From NCBI GenBank assembly GCA_029567025.1, contig JAKQLT010000149.1, forward strand, positions 1-13,111: a DNA stretch of 13,111 nt, in the 5' to 3' direction. The notes beneath the pieces were generated by a model, which was given only the letters and a program-made list of their open reading frames with translations, had not been told where the DNA came from and made no database searches. The DNA is from Candidatus Omnitrophota bacterium. GTDB lineage: Bacteria; Omnitrophota; Gorgyraeia; Zapsychrales; Zapsychraceae. Below, one piece after another: positions 6,641-13,111 of this stretch. The position numbers and the translations under genes were made by a program. Position 1 is the stretch's first letter; each line of letters opens with the position of its first letter.

Positions 6641-7261
6641 ATGGGACGAAAAGCGAAAATAGAAAGAAAAAGCAATGAAACCGAAATCATCGCGGAACTT
6701 AATATCGACGGGACAGGAAAAACAAAAATAAAAACCAACATTGGGATCCTGGATCACATGCTTGATTTATTCTCGTTTCACGGCTGTTTTGACCTAACCT
6801 TAGATGTCAAGAAAGCGGACCTAAATATTGATATTCATCATACGAATGAAGATATTGCCATTGTCTTAGGAAAACTTTTCAGAAAAGCCTTAGGCGAACA
6901 ATGCGCCGGAATTCGACGTTTTGGTGCAGGCGCGGTTCCCATGGAAAACACGCTTGGGAAATGCATTATTGATATCAACGGACGCGGCCATTTGGCATTA
7001 AAAATAGGAGAAAATGATCCGCCTTATCCGGCGATGAATGTGATTGACGGCTATGCGATTACCTATTTAGAACATTTTTTAGAATCTTTTGTTAAAAATC
7101 TTGGTGCGACTCTTCACGCCAAAATTAATTATCCCAGTGAAGATCTCCACACGAATTTAGAAACTATTTTTAAGGCCTTAGGGCTTGCCATAGACGAGGC
7201 CACAACGATTGATAAAAGAAAAGAAGGAAAAGTTCCGTCGACCAAAGGCATTATTGACTAA
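6641..7261 (+). CDS. hisB: Imidazoleglycerol-phosphate dehydratase (monofunctional)
   Basis: HisB dehydrates imidazole glycerol phosphate to imidazole acetol phosphate with a dinuclear manganese site. At 206 residues it is the monofunctional type, with no phosphatase domain. Family landmarks are GILDHMLDLFSFHG (35-48), the first metal motif HHTNED (66-71), IRRFGAGAVPM (91-101), EHFLESF (144-150), TLH (157-159) and the ending VPSTKG (198-203). The second metal motif, normally HHxxE, reads DLHTNLETIFKAL (168-180). Only H170 and E174 are present, and the other expected histidine is T171 (or L169, depending on the alignment). Since both histidines of each motif bind metal in known structures, this is a real oddity. 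A Shine-Dalgarno site TAAGGAAA lies about 6 nt before the ATG. The hisB call is firm; its activity is less sure. Confidence 0.95.
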   Translation: MGRKAKIERKSNETEIIAELNIDGTGKTKIKTNIGILDHMLDLFSFHGCFDLTLDVKKADLNIDIHHTNEDIAIVLGKLFRKALGEQCAGIRRFGAGAVPMENTLGKCIIDINGRGHLALKIGENDPPYPAMNVIDGYAITYLEHFLESFVKNLGATLHAKINYPSEDLHTNLETIFKALGLAIDEATTIDKRKEGKVPSTKGIID

Positions 7262-7273
7262 AAGGATATGACG

Positions 7274-7879
7274 ATGATAGCAATCATTGATTATGGCATG
7301 GGAAATTTACGAAGCGTTGAAAAGGCGTTTGAAAAAGTTGGCGCTAATGTTAAAATTACCCAGAGCATTCCCGATATTTTAAAAGCAGAAAAAATAGTTC
7401 TTCCCGGCGTAGGCGCTATAAAACCAGCGGTGGAAAAACTAATAGAATTGCATTTAGTTGAACCCATCCAAAAAAGCATCGCGGATGGAAAACCTTTTTT
7501 AGGAATTTGCTTAGGACTCCAATTGTTGTTTGAAAAAAGCGATGAGGGGGGCGATGTCAAAGGACTTGGCATTCTAAAAGGAACAGTGCCGCGTTTTAAG
7601 AGCTTAAAAGTACCACAAATGGGTTGGAACCAAATTCATATTCAACAAAAAGATTGCCCTTTATATCGAGGAATTCCTGACGGATCAAACTTTTATTTCT
7701 GCCATTCTTATTATGTCGAACCCACAGATAAAACAATCGTGGCCACGACAACGGATTATGGTTTAGCTTTTAGCTCATCGATTGCGGTAAAAAATATTTT
7801 CGGCGTTCAATTCCATCCGGAAAAAAGTCAAACCTTAGGACTACAAATCCTCAAAAATTTTACTGAGATTCCTGTATGA
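7274..7879 (+). CDS. hisH: Imidazole glycerol phosphate synthase, glutamine amidotransferase subunit
   Basis: HisH is the class I glutaminase that supplies ammonia to HisF for making imidazole glycerol phosphate and AICAR. With the start at 7274 the protein has 201 residues. It begins MIAIIDYGMGN as the family does and contains the nucleophile motif GICLGLQ (C79) and the histidine-glutamate pair FHPEKS (H181, E183). The oxyanion-strand region PGVGAI (44-49), where PGVGAF is more usual, and VPQMGWN (113-119) are also present. An ATG in the same frame at 7268 would lie only 1 nt after the AAGGA site (7262-7266), whereas 7274 lies 7 nt after it. I therefore prefer 7274. It follows hisB by 12 bp and overlaps hisA by ATGA, in keeping with coupled HisH-HisA-HisF synthesis. 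Confidence 0.97.
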   Translation: MIAIIDYGMGNLRSVEKAFEKVGANVKITQSIPDILKAEKIVLPGVGAIKPAVEKLIELHLVEPIQKSIADGKPFLGICLGLQLLFEKSDEGGDVKGLGILKGTVPRFKSLKVPQMGWNQIHIQQKDCPLYRGIPDGSNFYFCHSYYVEPTDKTIVATTTDYGLAFSSSIAVKNIFGVQFHPEKSQTLGLQILKNFTEIPV

Positions 7880-8604
7880 TTATTTTTCCAGCGATTGATA
7901 TTAAAAACGGAAAAGTCGTTCGACTTATTCAGGGAAAATTTGATTCTGTCACAGAATATGGAAATGATCCTCTGGCTATGGCTCAACATTGGGAAAACAA
8001 AGGCGCGACGTGGATTCATGTAGTTGATCTCGATGGGGCTAAAGAAGGAGCGATGAAAAATACCGCAGTCATATTAAAAATGGCGCATAATGTAAAAGCG
8101 GCTCTTCAAGTGGGAGGAGGCATCAGAACCAAAGAAGACATCGCTAAACTTATAGACGGAGGTGTTTCCCGTGTTATTTTAGGGACCAAGATCGTTGAAG
8201 AAAAAACATTTTTAAAAGAATCCTTATCTCTGTGGAAAGATAAAATCGCTGTCAGCTTAGATTGTTCAAACGGGAGAGTCCTTCAGAAAGGATGGACATC
8301 TCAAACAAATATTAAAGCTGTTGATTTTATTCCCGAATTAGAAAGACTTGGATTAAAATGTCTTATTTATACGGATATTGCCAAAGATGGCATGCTTTGC
8401 GGCCCAAATTTCGAAGCCTTGGAGGAAATCTTAAATATCACTAAAATTCCTGTCATTGCTTCAGGAGGGATTTCATCGTTAGAAGATATTAAAAAACTTC
8501 ATCTTTTAGAAAAAAAAGGGCTCGTAGGCGCTATCACGGGCAAAGCTATTTATGAAGGAAAACTTGATCTGAAAGAAGCCCTCAAGATAATAAAAATATG
8601 CTAA
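7876..8604 (+). CDS. hisA: Phosphoribosylformimino-AICAR ribotide isomerase
   Basis: HisA performs the Amadori rearrangement of ProFAR to PRFAR, the substrate of HisF/HisH. The 242-residue (beta-alpha)8 barrel has the two catalytic aspartates of the family: D8 in FPAIDIKNGKVVRL and D129 in AVSLDCSNGRV. Phosphate-binding signatures VGGGIRT (79-85), YTDIAKDGM (165-173) and ASGGIS (195-200) are present. The C130-S131-N132 after the aspartate differ from the frequent A-R/K-D/N but should not block catalysis. The start ATG overlaps the hisH stop, with only a weak ribosome site (GAG), so translation probably depends on hisH. Its end overlaps hisF by 7 bp. Length and motifs fit HisA rather than the bifunctional PriA of actinomycetes. 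Assignment is secure. Confidence 0.97.
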   Translation: MIIFPAIDIKNGKVVRLIQGKFDSVTEYGNDPLAMAQHWENKGATWIHVVDLDGAKEGAMKNTAVILKMAHNVKAALQVGGGIRTKEDIAKLIDGGVSRVILGTKIVEEKTFLKESLSLWKDKIAVSLDCSNGRVLQKGWTSQTNIKAVDFIPELERLGLKCLIYTDIAKDGMLCGPNFEALEEILNITKIPVIASGGISSLEDIKKLHLLEKKGLVGAITGKAIYEGKLDLKEALKIIKIC

Positions 8605-9353
8605 CAAAACGAATCATCCCCTGCTTAGATGTCAAAGACGGCCGTGTAGTCAAAGGCATTAATTTTGTTAATCTACGAGATGCCGGAGATCCTGTTGAAG
8701 TGGCACGAAGTTATGATGAGGCCCAAGCGGATGAAATTGTTTTTTTAGATATTACAGCCAGTCATGAAAAACGTTCTATTATTTTGGACGTGGTCAAAAA
8801 AACAGCAGAAAAAGTTTTCATGCCATTAACCGTCGGAGGAGGCATTAAAAATTTGGAAGATATTCGACAGCTTCTCAATGCCGGGGCGGACAAAGTATCT
8901 GTTAACACCTCGGCCGTCGAAAATCCTAATCTAATTCAGGACTCAGCTAAAAAATTTGGAAGTCAATGTATTGTCGTTGCGATTGATGCTAAAAAAACAA
9001 AGGATCATTTTGAAGTTTACACGCATGGGGGAAGAACGCCAACAGGAAAAAATGCTGTAGAATGGGCCCAACAAGCAGAAAAATATGGCGCAGGGGAAAT
9101 CCTTTTAACCAGCATGGACTTTGACGGCACAAAAAATGGTTATGATATTGCTCTTACCGACGCTATTTGTCGCGCTGTTAATATTCCGGTTATCGCATCC
9201 GGAGGCGCTGGACGCATCGAAGGATTTTATGATATCTTTGATAAAACTTTAGCCGATGCCGCCTTAGCCGCGTCCGTCTTTCATTATGGCGAACTGACCA
9301 TTTCTCAAGTAAAACAATTTTTAAAAGAAAAAGGAATAAAGGTTAGATTATGA
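8598..9353 (+). CDS. hisF: Imidazole glycerol phosphate synthase, cyclase subunit
   Basis: HisF cyclises PRFAR with ammonia channelled from HisH, giving imidazole glycerol phosphate for HisB and AICAR for purine synthesis. The 251-residue barrel opens with RIIPCLDVKDGRVVKG, holding catalytic D11. The second catalytic aspartate is D130 (VVAIDAKK). Phosphate motifs VGGGIK (79-84), NTSAVENP (103-110) and ASGGAG are intact, and YTHGGRTPTG (141-150) forms the usual loop. The start lies inside hisA with no clear Shine-Dalgarno sequence, implying translational coupling. The stop overlaps hisI by ATGA. The adjoining hisH encodes its partner. Nothing in the sequence looks unusual. Confidence 0.98.
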   Translation: MLTKRIIPCLDVKDGRVVKGINFVNLRDAGDPVEVARSYDEAQADEIVFLDITASHEKRSIILDVVKKTAEKVFMPLTVGGGIKNLEDIRQLLNAGADKVSVNTSAVENPNLIQDSAKKFGSQCIVVAIDAKKTKDHFEVYTHGGRTPTGKNAVEWAQQAEKYGAGEILLTSMDFDGTKNGYDIALTDAICRAVNIPVIASGGAGRIEGFYDIFDKTLADAALAASVFHYGELTISQVKQFLKEKGIKVRL

Positions 9354-9712
9354 CACAAAAGAATATTGCAGAAACAATCCAAATCACATCTAAAAATTTA
9401 AAAAAATTAAAATTCGACGATAATGGGCTTATTCCAGCGATCGTTCAAGATTTCAAAACCAAAGAAGTGTTAATGATGGCGTATATGAATATTGATTCAT
9501 TAAAAGAAACACTTAAAATCAAAAAGACCTGTTTTTGGTCCAGATCAAGAAAAGAATATTGGGTGAAAGGCATGACCTCAGGACATTTCCAGTTTGTCAA
9601 ATCTATTAGCTATGATTGCGATTGCGACACTCTTCTTATAAAAGTCCGCCAAGTTGGATGCGCATGCCATACGTATAAAAAAAGTTGCTTTTATCGAACA
9701 ATTAAAAAATAA
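9350..9712 (+). CDS. hisI: Phosphoribosyl-AMP cyclohydrolase (no HisE domain)
   Basis: HisI opens the purine ring of phosphoribosyl-AMP to give ProFAR, the substrate of HisA. At 120 residues it is the stand-alone cyclohydrolase, with no phosphoribosyl-ATP pyrophosphatase (HisE) domain, so hisE must lie elsewhere. The core reads FWSRSRKEYWVKGMTSG (62-78). The metal motif DCDCD (D89, D91, D93) is expected to bind magnesium. Zinc cysteines C90, C106 (CACHT) and C113 (KSCF) are all present. Tyrosine follows ACHT where glycine is usual, and an extra C104 lies beside the zinc site; neither should abolish function. An AAAGG site 7 nt before the ATG lies in the end of hisF, which it overlaps by ATGA. 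trpE starts 3 bp later. Confidence 0.96.
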   Translation: MTQKNIAETIQITSKNLKKLKFDDNGLIPAIVQDFKTKEVLMMAYMNIDSLKETLKIKKTCFWSRSRKEYWVKGMTSGHFQFVKSISYDCDCDTLLIKVRQVGCACHTYKKSCFYRTIKK

Positions 9713-9715
9713 TTT

Positions 9716-11224
9716 ATGCTTTATCCTTCAAAAAAAGATTTCATCGGATTAACACAAAAAGGAAACCTAATTCCTGTCTGCAAAGAAATTTTAGGCGATT
9801 TGGAAACGCCGGTTTCTGCCTATTTTAAAATCGCTCAAAAATCTACATATTCCTTTCTCTTAGAATCCGTTGAGGGCGAGGAAAAATTCTCACGATTTTC
9901 TTTTCTTGCGAAATACCCCGAACTTATTGTGGAAAGCAAAGGTCAAGAAATAAAAATCACGTCTTTTCAAAACAAGAACAACACAACAGAAAAATATCCT
10001 ATCACCGATACCCCATTATCCTTTTTACGCAACATCATGAAAAAATACAGCTTAGTCCCCATAGATAATCTTCCAGCTTTTTGCGGTGGTCTCGTCGGAT
10101 ATATGGGATATGACACCGTTCGTTTTTTTGAAAAACTCCCAAACGCGCCTCACGATGATTTAAACTTGCCCGATATGATCTTTATGCTCGCGAAAGATTT
10201 TATTATTTTTGATCACCTCAACCACAAAATAAAAATCATTTCGTGCGCGTATATTTCTGATCATGCAACGCCTCAACAAAAATCGCTTATTTATAAAAAA
10301 ACCGTCAAAAAAATAGATGCCCTGATTAGACAATTAAAAAAACCTTTGGCCATTAAAGAAAAATCCTCGAATGCTCCGAATAAAAAACTTTCAATGACCT
10401 CAAATCTTACGGCCAGTCAATTTAAAAATATTGTTGAAAAAGCCAAAGAAGAAATCCGCGCGGGTGAAATTATTCAAGTTGTCCCATCTCAAAGATTTAT
10501 GGTTGACTTAAAAACAAATCCATTTAATATATATAGAACTTTGCGGGCGCTTAATCCATCTCCTTACATGTATTATTTACATTTGAAGGACATAGATATT
10601 GTTGGGGCATCCCCGGAAGTTTTTATCCGATGTGAAAACAGAATTGTCGAAACGCGCCCTATCGCAGGAACAAGACCGAGAGGAAAAGATGACGCAGAAG
10701 ACCTGCGATTAGCCCAAGAACTTTTAAACGACCCGAAAGAAAAAGCCGAACATATTATGCTTGTTGATTTAGGGCGAAATGATCTGGGACGCATTTGTGA
10801 AAAAGGAACAGTTCATCTCTCGGAGTTTATGGTCATTGAAAAATATTCGCATGTGATGCATATTATCAGTAATGTCAAAGGGATTTTAGAAAAAAATAAA
10901 GACATCTTTGATATACTGCCAGCAACATTTCCAGCAGGGACAGTTTCCGGGGCGCCTAAAATAAGAGCCATGGAAATTATTAACGCGCTTGAAACCGTCA
11001 AACGCGGACCTTATGCGGGATGTATTGGTTATTTTAGTTTCTCAGGAAATTTAGATACCTGTATTACCATACGAACTATTGTTATAAAAAACAAAAAAGC
11101 GTATTTGCAGGCCGGAGCAGGAATCGTTGCGGATTCAAATCCGCAAAAAGAATATCAAGAAACAATCAATAAAGCGAAAGCGCAATTTATGGCTATTGAC
11201 CTAGCTCATAAACACGCTTTCTAA
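9716..11224 (+). CDS. trpE: Anthranilate synthase component I
   Basis: TrpE makes anthranilate from chorismate, using ammonia from glutamine when paired with TrpG. The 502 residues include the N-terminal regulatory region with LLES (48-51), the tryptophan feedback-binding signature. This favours TrpE over PabB. The chorismate-binding domain carries GEIIQVVPSQRF (250-261), VGASPEVF (296-303), TRPIAGTRPRG (313-323), HIMLVDLGRNDLGR (346-359), FPAGTVSGAPK (405-415) and GAGIVADSNP (467-476). Thus it should be active and feedback-inhibited. The start is 3 bp after hisI with no Shine-Dalgarno sequence, and no closer Met is available without losing the conserved N-terminus, so it probably relies on ribosomes ending on hisI. 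No trpG or other trp gene is seen here, making it a lone tryptophan gene at the end of a his cluster. Confidence 0.96.
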   Translation: MLYPSKKDFIGLTQKGNLIPVCKEILGDLETPVSAYFKIAQKSTYSFLLESVEGEEKFSRFSFLAKYPELIVESKGQEIKITSFQNKNNTTEKYPITDTPLSFLRNIMKKYSLVPIDNLPAFCGGLVGYMGYDTVRFFEKLPNAPHDDLNLPDMIFMLAKDFIIFDHLNHKIKIISCAYISDHATPQQKSLIYKKTVKKIDALIRQLKKPLAIKEKSSNAPNKKLSMTSNLTASQFKNIVEKAKEEIRAGEIIQVVPSQRFMVDLKTNPFNIYRTLRALNPSPYMYYLHLKDIDIVGASPEVFIRCENRIVETRPIAGTRPRGKDDAEDLRLAQELLNDPKEKAEHIMLVDLGRNDLGRICEKGTVHLSEFMVIEKYSHVMHIISNVKGILEKNKDIFDILPATFPAGTVSGAPKIRAMEIINALETVKRGPYAGCIGYFSFSGNLDTCITIRTIVIKNKKAYLQAGAGIVADSNPQKEYQETINKAKAQFMAIDLAHKHAF

Positions 11225-11246
11225 AAAAGAAAAGGAGTCAACACGA

Positions 11247-11501
11247 ATGGAAGTCAGTATCAGATTACAACGCATTGGAAAATCAGCAAAAAATCACCGC
11301 AACTTTAGAATTGTGGCTATCAAAAAAGCTCAAAAAAGAGACGGCGGATCTTTAGAAATCCTTGGGTCTTATGAGCCTTACAAAAAACCAGCGGTTATTT
11401 CTATCAATCAACAACGATTAGATCACTGGGTAAAACTGGGCGCACAAATGTCTGACACTGTCAGAACTCTTGTGAAGAAAACAGCCAAAGCAACAAAATA
11501 A
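11247..11501 (+). CDS. rpsP: Small ribosomal subunit protein S16
   Basis: S16 (bS16) binds 16S rRNA early in 30S assembly. The 84-residue protein opens with VSIRLQRIGKSAKN and has the family features FRIVAIKKAQKRDGG (21-35) and LEILGSYEP (37-45), plus a basic tail. A strong AAAGGAG site lies 9 nt before the ATG, in contrast to the weak or absent site of trpE before it. This fits a higher protein output at this point of the transcript. In many bacteria rpsP is followed by rimM, trmD and rplS; here it is followed instead by yajC and secD, so the usual ribosomal cluster is broken. The gap to trpE is 22 bp and to yajC 45 bp. Confidence 0.97.
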   Translation: MEVSIRLQRIGKSAKNHRNFRIVAIKKAQKRDGGSLEILGSYEPYKKPAVISINQQRLDHWVKLGAQMSDTVRTLVKKTAKATK

Positions 11502-11546
11502 TAATGTGTTTCTTTATTAACCTTTTGTGAAAGAAAGAAGATTTCT

Positions 11547-11834
11547 ATGCCTACAGAACAAACGGCGCATCCTTTAATGACTTTCCCTATTATCCCTTAT
11601 ATTTTGATTTTCTTTATTTTTTATTTTCTCATCATCAAACCGCAAAAAGACAAACAAAAAGAAATAAAAAATATGCTTCAAAATATTAAGAAAAATGACG
11701 AGGTGGTCACTCTTTCGGGAATGCATGGAACAGTTGTTCTCGTCAAGGAAAAAACAGTTATTCTCCGTGTCGACGATAACACCAAAATAGAATTTGATAA
11801 GGAAGCCATTGCTTATATAAAAACTAAGGAGTAA
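11547..11834 (+). CDS. yajC: YajC, Sec translocon accessory membrane protein
   Basis: YajC is the small membrane subunit that associates with SecD-SecF and assists protein export. The 95-residue protein has one N-terminal membrane helix (about residues 13-30, IIPYILIFFIFYFLIIKP). The family motif follows: RPQ/KPQ (KPQKDKQKE) and then NIKKNDEVVTLSGMHGTVV, ending in a small cytoplasmic beta domain. The purine-rich AAGAAAGAAG (11531-11540) before the ATG serves as ribosome site. secD begins 15 bp after its stop, and yajC-secD adjacency is widespread in bacteria, which supports the call. A weak 7-bp inverted repeat (TTTCTTT 11509-11515, AAAGAAA 11530-11536) in the gap before it is too AT-rich to be a convincing terminator. 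Confidence 0.95.
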   Translation: MPTEQTAHPLMTFPIIPYILIFFIFYFLIIKPQKDKQKEIKNMLQNIKKNDEVVTLSGMHGTVVLVKEKTVILRVDDNTKIEFDKEAIAYIKTKE

Positions 11835-11838
11835 GGAG
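11826..11838 (+). promoter_or_regulatory. Two tandem Shine-Dalgarno sequences before secD
   Basis: AAGGAG occurs twice (11826-11831 and 11833-11838), around the yajC stop codon. The first is 7 nt before an out-of-frame ATG at 11839 that opens a 13-codon reading frame (11839-11880, peptide MFTLWTKFYKINS). The second is 11 nt before the secD ATG at 11850. secD's frame is decided by its protein match; the short frame may be chance. Confidence 0.55.
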
Positions 11839-11849
11839 ATGTTTACGCT

Positions 11850-13111
11850 ATGGACAAAATTTTACAAAATAAACTCTTAATTATTACTGGGATTTTAATC
11901 GCGGCGCTTTTTTGCGCTTTTCCCATTGAACAACGCATTAATTTAGGACTGGATTTAAAAGGCGGGATGCATTTGGTTCTGAAAGTCGATAATGAGAATC
12001 TTCCAACAGAACAATCGAAAAATGATGCCGTGTTACGCGCCATTGAAATCTTGCGTAATCGCATTGATAATCTGGGCGTCGGAGAAACAGCCATTCAACG
12101 CCAAGGAGAAAGTGAAATTCTTGTCCAGTTACCAGGCGTTACCAATCGCGAACAGGCCTTACAAATTGTCGGACGTGTAGCGATGCTCGAATTTAAACTC
12201 GTCAGCGATGATTCCGAAAAATTAAAAAATGCCTTGGCAGGACAAATTCCAGAAGGGTATGAATTAAAAGAATTAAAAAAAGATGAGGGAGGCGGCATGA
12301 TTTTAGTCGAATCCCAAACAGCTTTAAGCGGCGATACGATTTCAGATGCCCGTGTTGATTTTAGTCAACAAAGTTTTGGCCAACCTTATATTTCTCTTAA
12401 ATTCAATGCCGAAGGATCTAAAAAATTTGGGACACTCACGCAGAACAATGTCGGCCGACGATTAGCCATTTTATTAGACGGAGAAGTCTTATCAGCGCCT
12501 AATATTAAAGAAGCCATTTTAGGAGGAAACGCGCAAATCACAGGACAATTTTCTTTTGAAGAAGCGTCTATGCTTTCTTTAGCATTACGTTCCGGTGCGC
12601 TTCCAGTTCCTATGCATGTTGAAGAAGAACGCACTATCGGGCCGTTATTAGGAAAAGATTCTATTAACGATGGCTTTAAATCTGGCGTTATCGGCATTAT
12701 CGCTGTTTTTATTTTTATGTTTCTTTATTATTTTAAAGCAGGATCTATTGCGAATTTCGCTCTGATTCTTAATGTCTTTCTCATTTTAGGAATTATGGGT
12801 TTTATTAATTTAACCCTTCCAGAATCTCAACTAACATTAACGCTTCCCGGTATTGCTGGCATTATTCTCACTTTAGGTATGGCTGTTGACGCTAATATTC
12901 TTATCAATGAACGTATCCGAGAAGAACTACGTAATGGCCGACCGCTTCAAGCGGCTATTTCAAGCGGTTTTAGCCGTGCATTAACAGCAATTATTGACTC
13001 TAATATTACAACGCTCATTGCGGCGTTTATGTTATTTCAATTTGGCTCCGGTCCTATCAAAGGATTTGCGGTTACATTATCGATTGGTATTGCCTCGAGT
13101 CTTTTTACTTC
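11850..13111 (+). CDS. secD: Protein translocase subunit SecD, C-terminus cut by window edge
   Basis: SecD, with SecF, uses the proton gradient to pull exported proteins through the SecYEG channel from the outer side of the membrane. 420 codons are open to the right edge. A first membrane helix (about 8-24) is followed by the signature LGLDLKGGMHLVL (32-44). A compact periplasmic P1 region runs to about 270, containing GRRLAILLDGEVLSAPNIKEAI (202-223). Further membrane helices follow at about 275-293, 298-320 and 329-346. The motif GMAVDANILINERIREEL (343-360) holds the family's proton-relay aspartate D347; asparagine replaces the usual phenylalanine in FERI. The P1 region is shorter than in E. 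coli, as in many non-proteobacteria. The missing tail means I cannot tell whether this is SecD alone or a SecDF fusion, nor whether secF follows. Confidence 0.97.
   Translation, partial: MDKILQNKLLIITGILIAALFCAFPIEQRINLGLDLKGGMHLVLKVDNENLPTEQSKNDAVLRAIEILRNRIDNLGVGETAIQRQGESEILVQLPGVTNREQALQIVGRVAMLEFKLVSDDSEKLKNALAGQIPEGYELKELKKDEGGGMILVESQTALSGDTISDARVDFSQQSFGQPYISLKFNAEGSKKFGTLTQNNVGRRLAILLDGEVLSAPNIKEAILGGNAQITGQFSFEEASMLSLALRSGALPVPMHVEEERTIGPLLGKDSINDGFKSGVIGIIAVFIFMFLYYFKAGSIANFALILNVFLILGIMGFINLTLPESQLTLTLPGIAGIILTLGMAVDANILINERIREELRNGRPLQAAISSGFSRALTAIIDSNITTLIAAFMLFQFGSGPIKGFAVTLSIGIASSLFT

Noticed and set aside
7268..7273. Upstream ATG as the start of hisH
   Set aside because: It lies 1 nt after the AAGGA site, too close to be used. 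The ATG at 7274 has 7-nt spacing and gives the family-typical N-terminus.
11509..11536. Inverted repeat TTTCTTT / AAAGAAA between rpsP and yajC as a terminator
   Set aside because: The 7-bp stem has only one G-C pair and a 14-nt loop, and no T tract follows. It would not terminate efficiently and overlaps the purine-rich ribosome site of yajC.
1..13111. CRISPR array, tRNA or rRNA genes, insertion sequences, toxin-antitoxin or defence genes
   Set aside because: No regularly spaced repeats, cloverleaf-like segments, transposase motifs or defence domains were seen on either strand.

Overview
The window looks like part of the chromosome of an AT-rich bacterium with a two-membrane-type core gene set. 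Nearly all of it is one dense, co-directional housekeeping block on the + strand: recA - recX - alaS - hisD - hisB - hisH - hisA - hisF - hisI - trpE - rpsP - yajC - secD. The taxon cannot be fixed from sequence alone. The AT-rich genes, the mixed gene order and several family-atypical residues would fit an uncultivated lineage (Omnitrophota-like or another deep branch), but this is a low-confidence guess. No tRNA, rRNA, CRISPR array, insertion sequence or phage gene is visible.

Layout. Positions 1-1020 (- strand) hold the first 340 codons of a membrane acyltransferase of the acyltransferase-3 (OafA-like) family, which runs off the left edge. Positions 1021-1219 are the only sizeable intergenic region. 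They contain an AT-rich, repeat-bearing stretch, a perfect sigma-70-type promoter (TTGACA, 17 bp, TATAAT) and a structured 5' leader in front of recA. From 1220 onward genes are packed tightly. Five junctions overlap (four ATGA-type and one 7-bp overlap), the other gaps are 3-45 bp, and no convincing internal terminator is seen. secD is cut by the right edge.

How the genes work together. RecA and RecX form the recombination enzyme and modulator pair, and AlaRS charges tRNA-Ala. HisD, HisB, HisH, HisA, HisF and HisI cover histidine biosynthesis except for HisG, HisE, HisC and histidinol-phosphate phosphatase, which must lie elsewhere. HisH and HisF together make imidazole glycerol phosphate synthase. 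TrpE begins tryptophan synthesis from chorismate, but its partner TrpG is not here. RpsP is ribosomal protein S16. YajC and SecD belong to the Sec translocon accessory complex.

I do not see a clearly new multi-gene system. The points most worth a second look lie inside ordinary genes. HisB seems to have lost one metal-binding histidine of its second HHxxE motif. HisD lacks about 18 residues between its zinc-ligand and catalytic motifs. AlaRS has a divergent, low-GC tRNA-recognition segment that keeps the two residues expected to read G3:U70. The recA leader carries a hairpin whose 3' arm can alternatively pair with the recA ribosome binding site.
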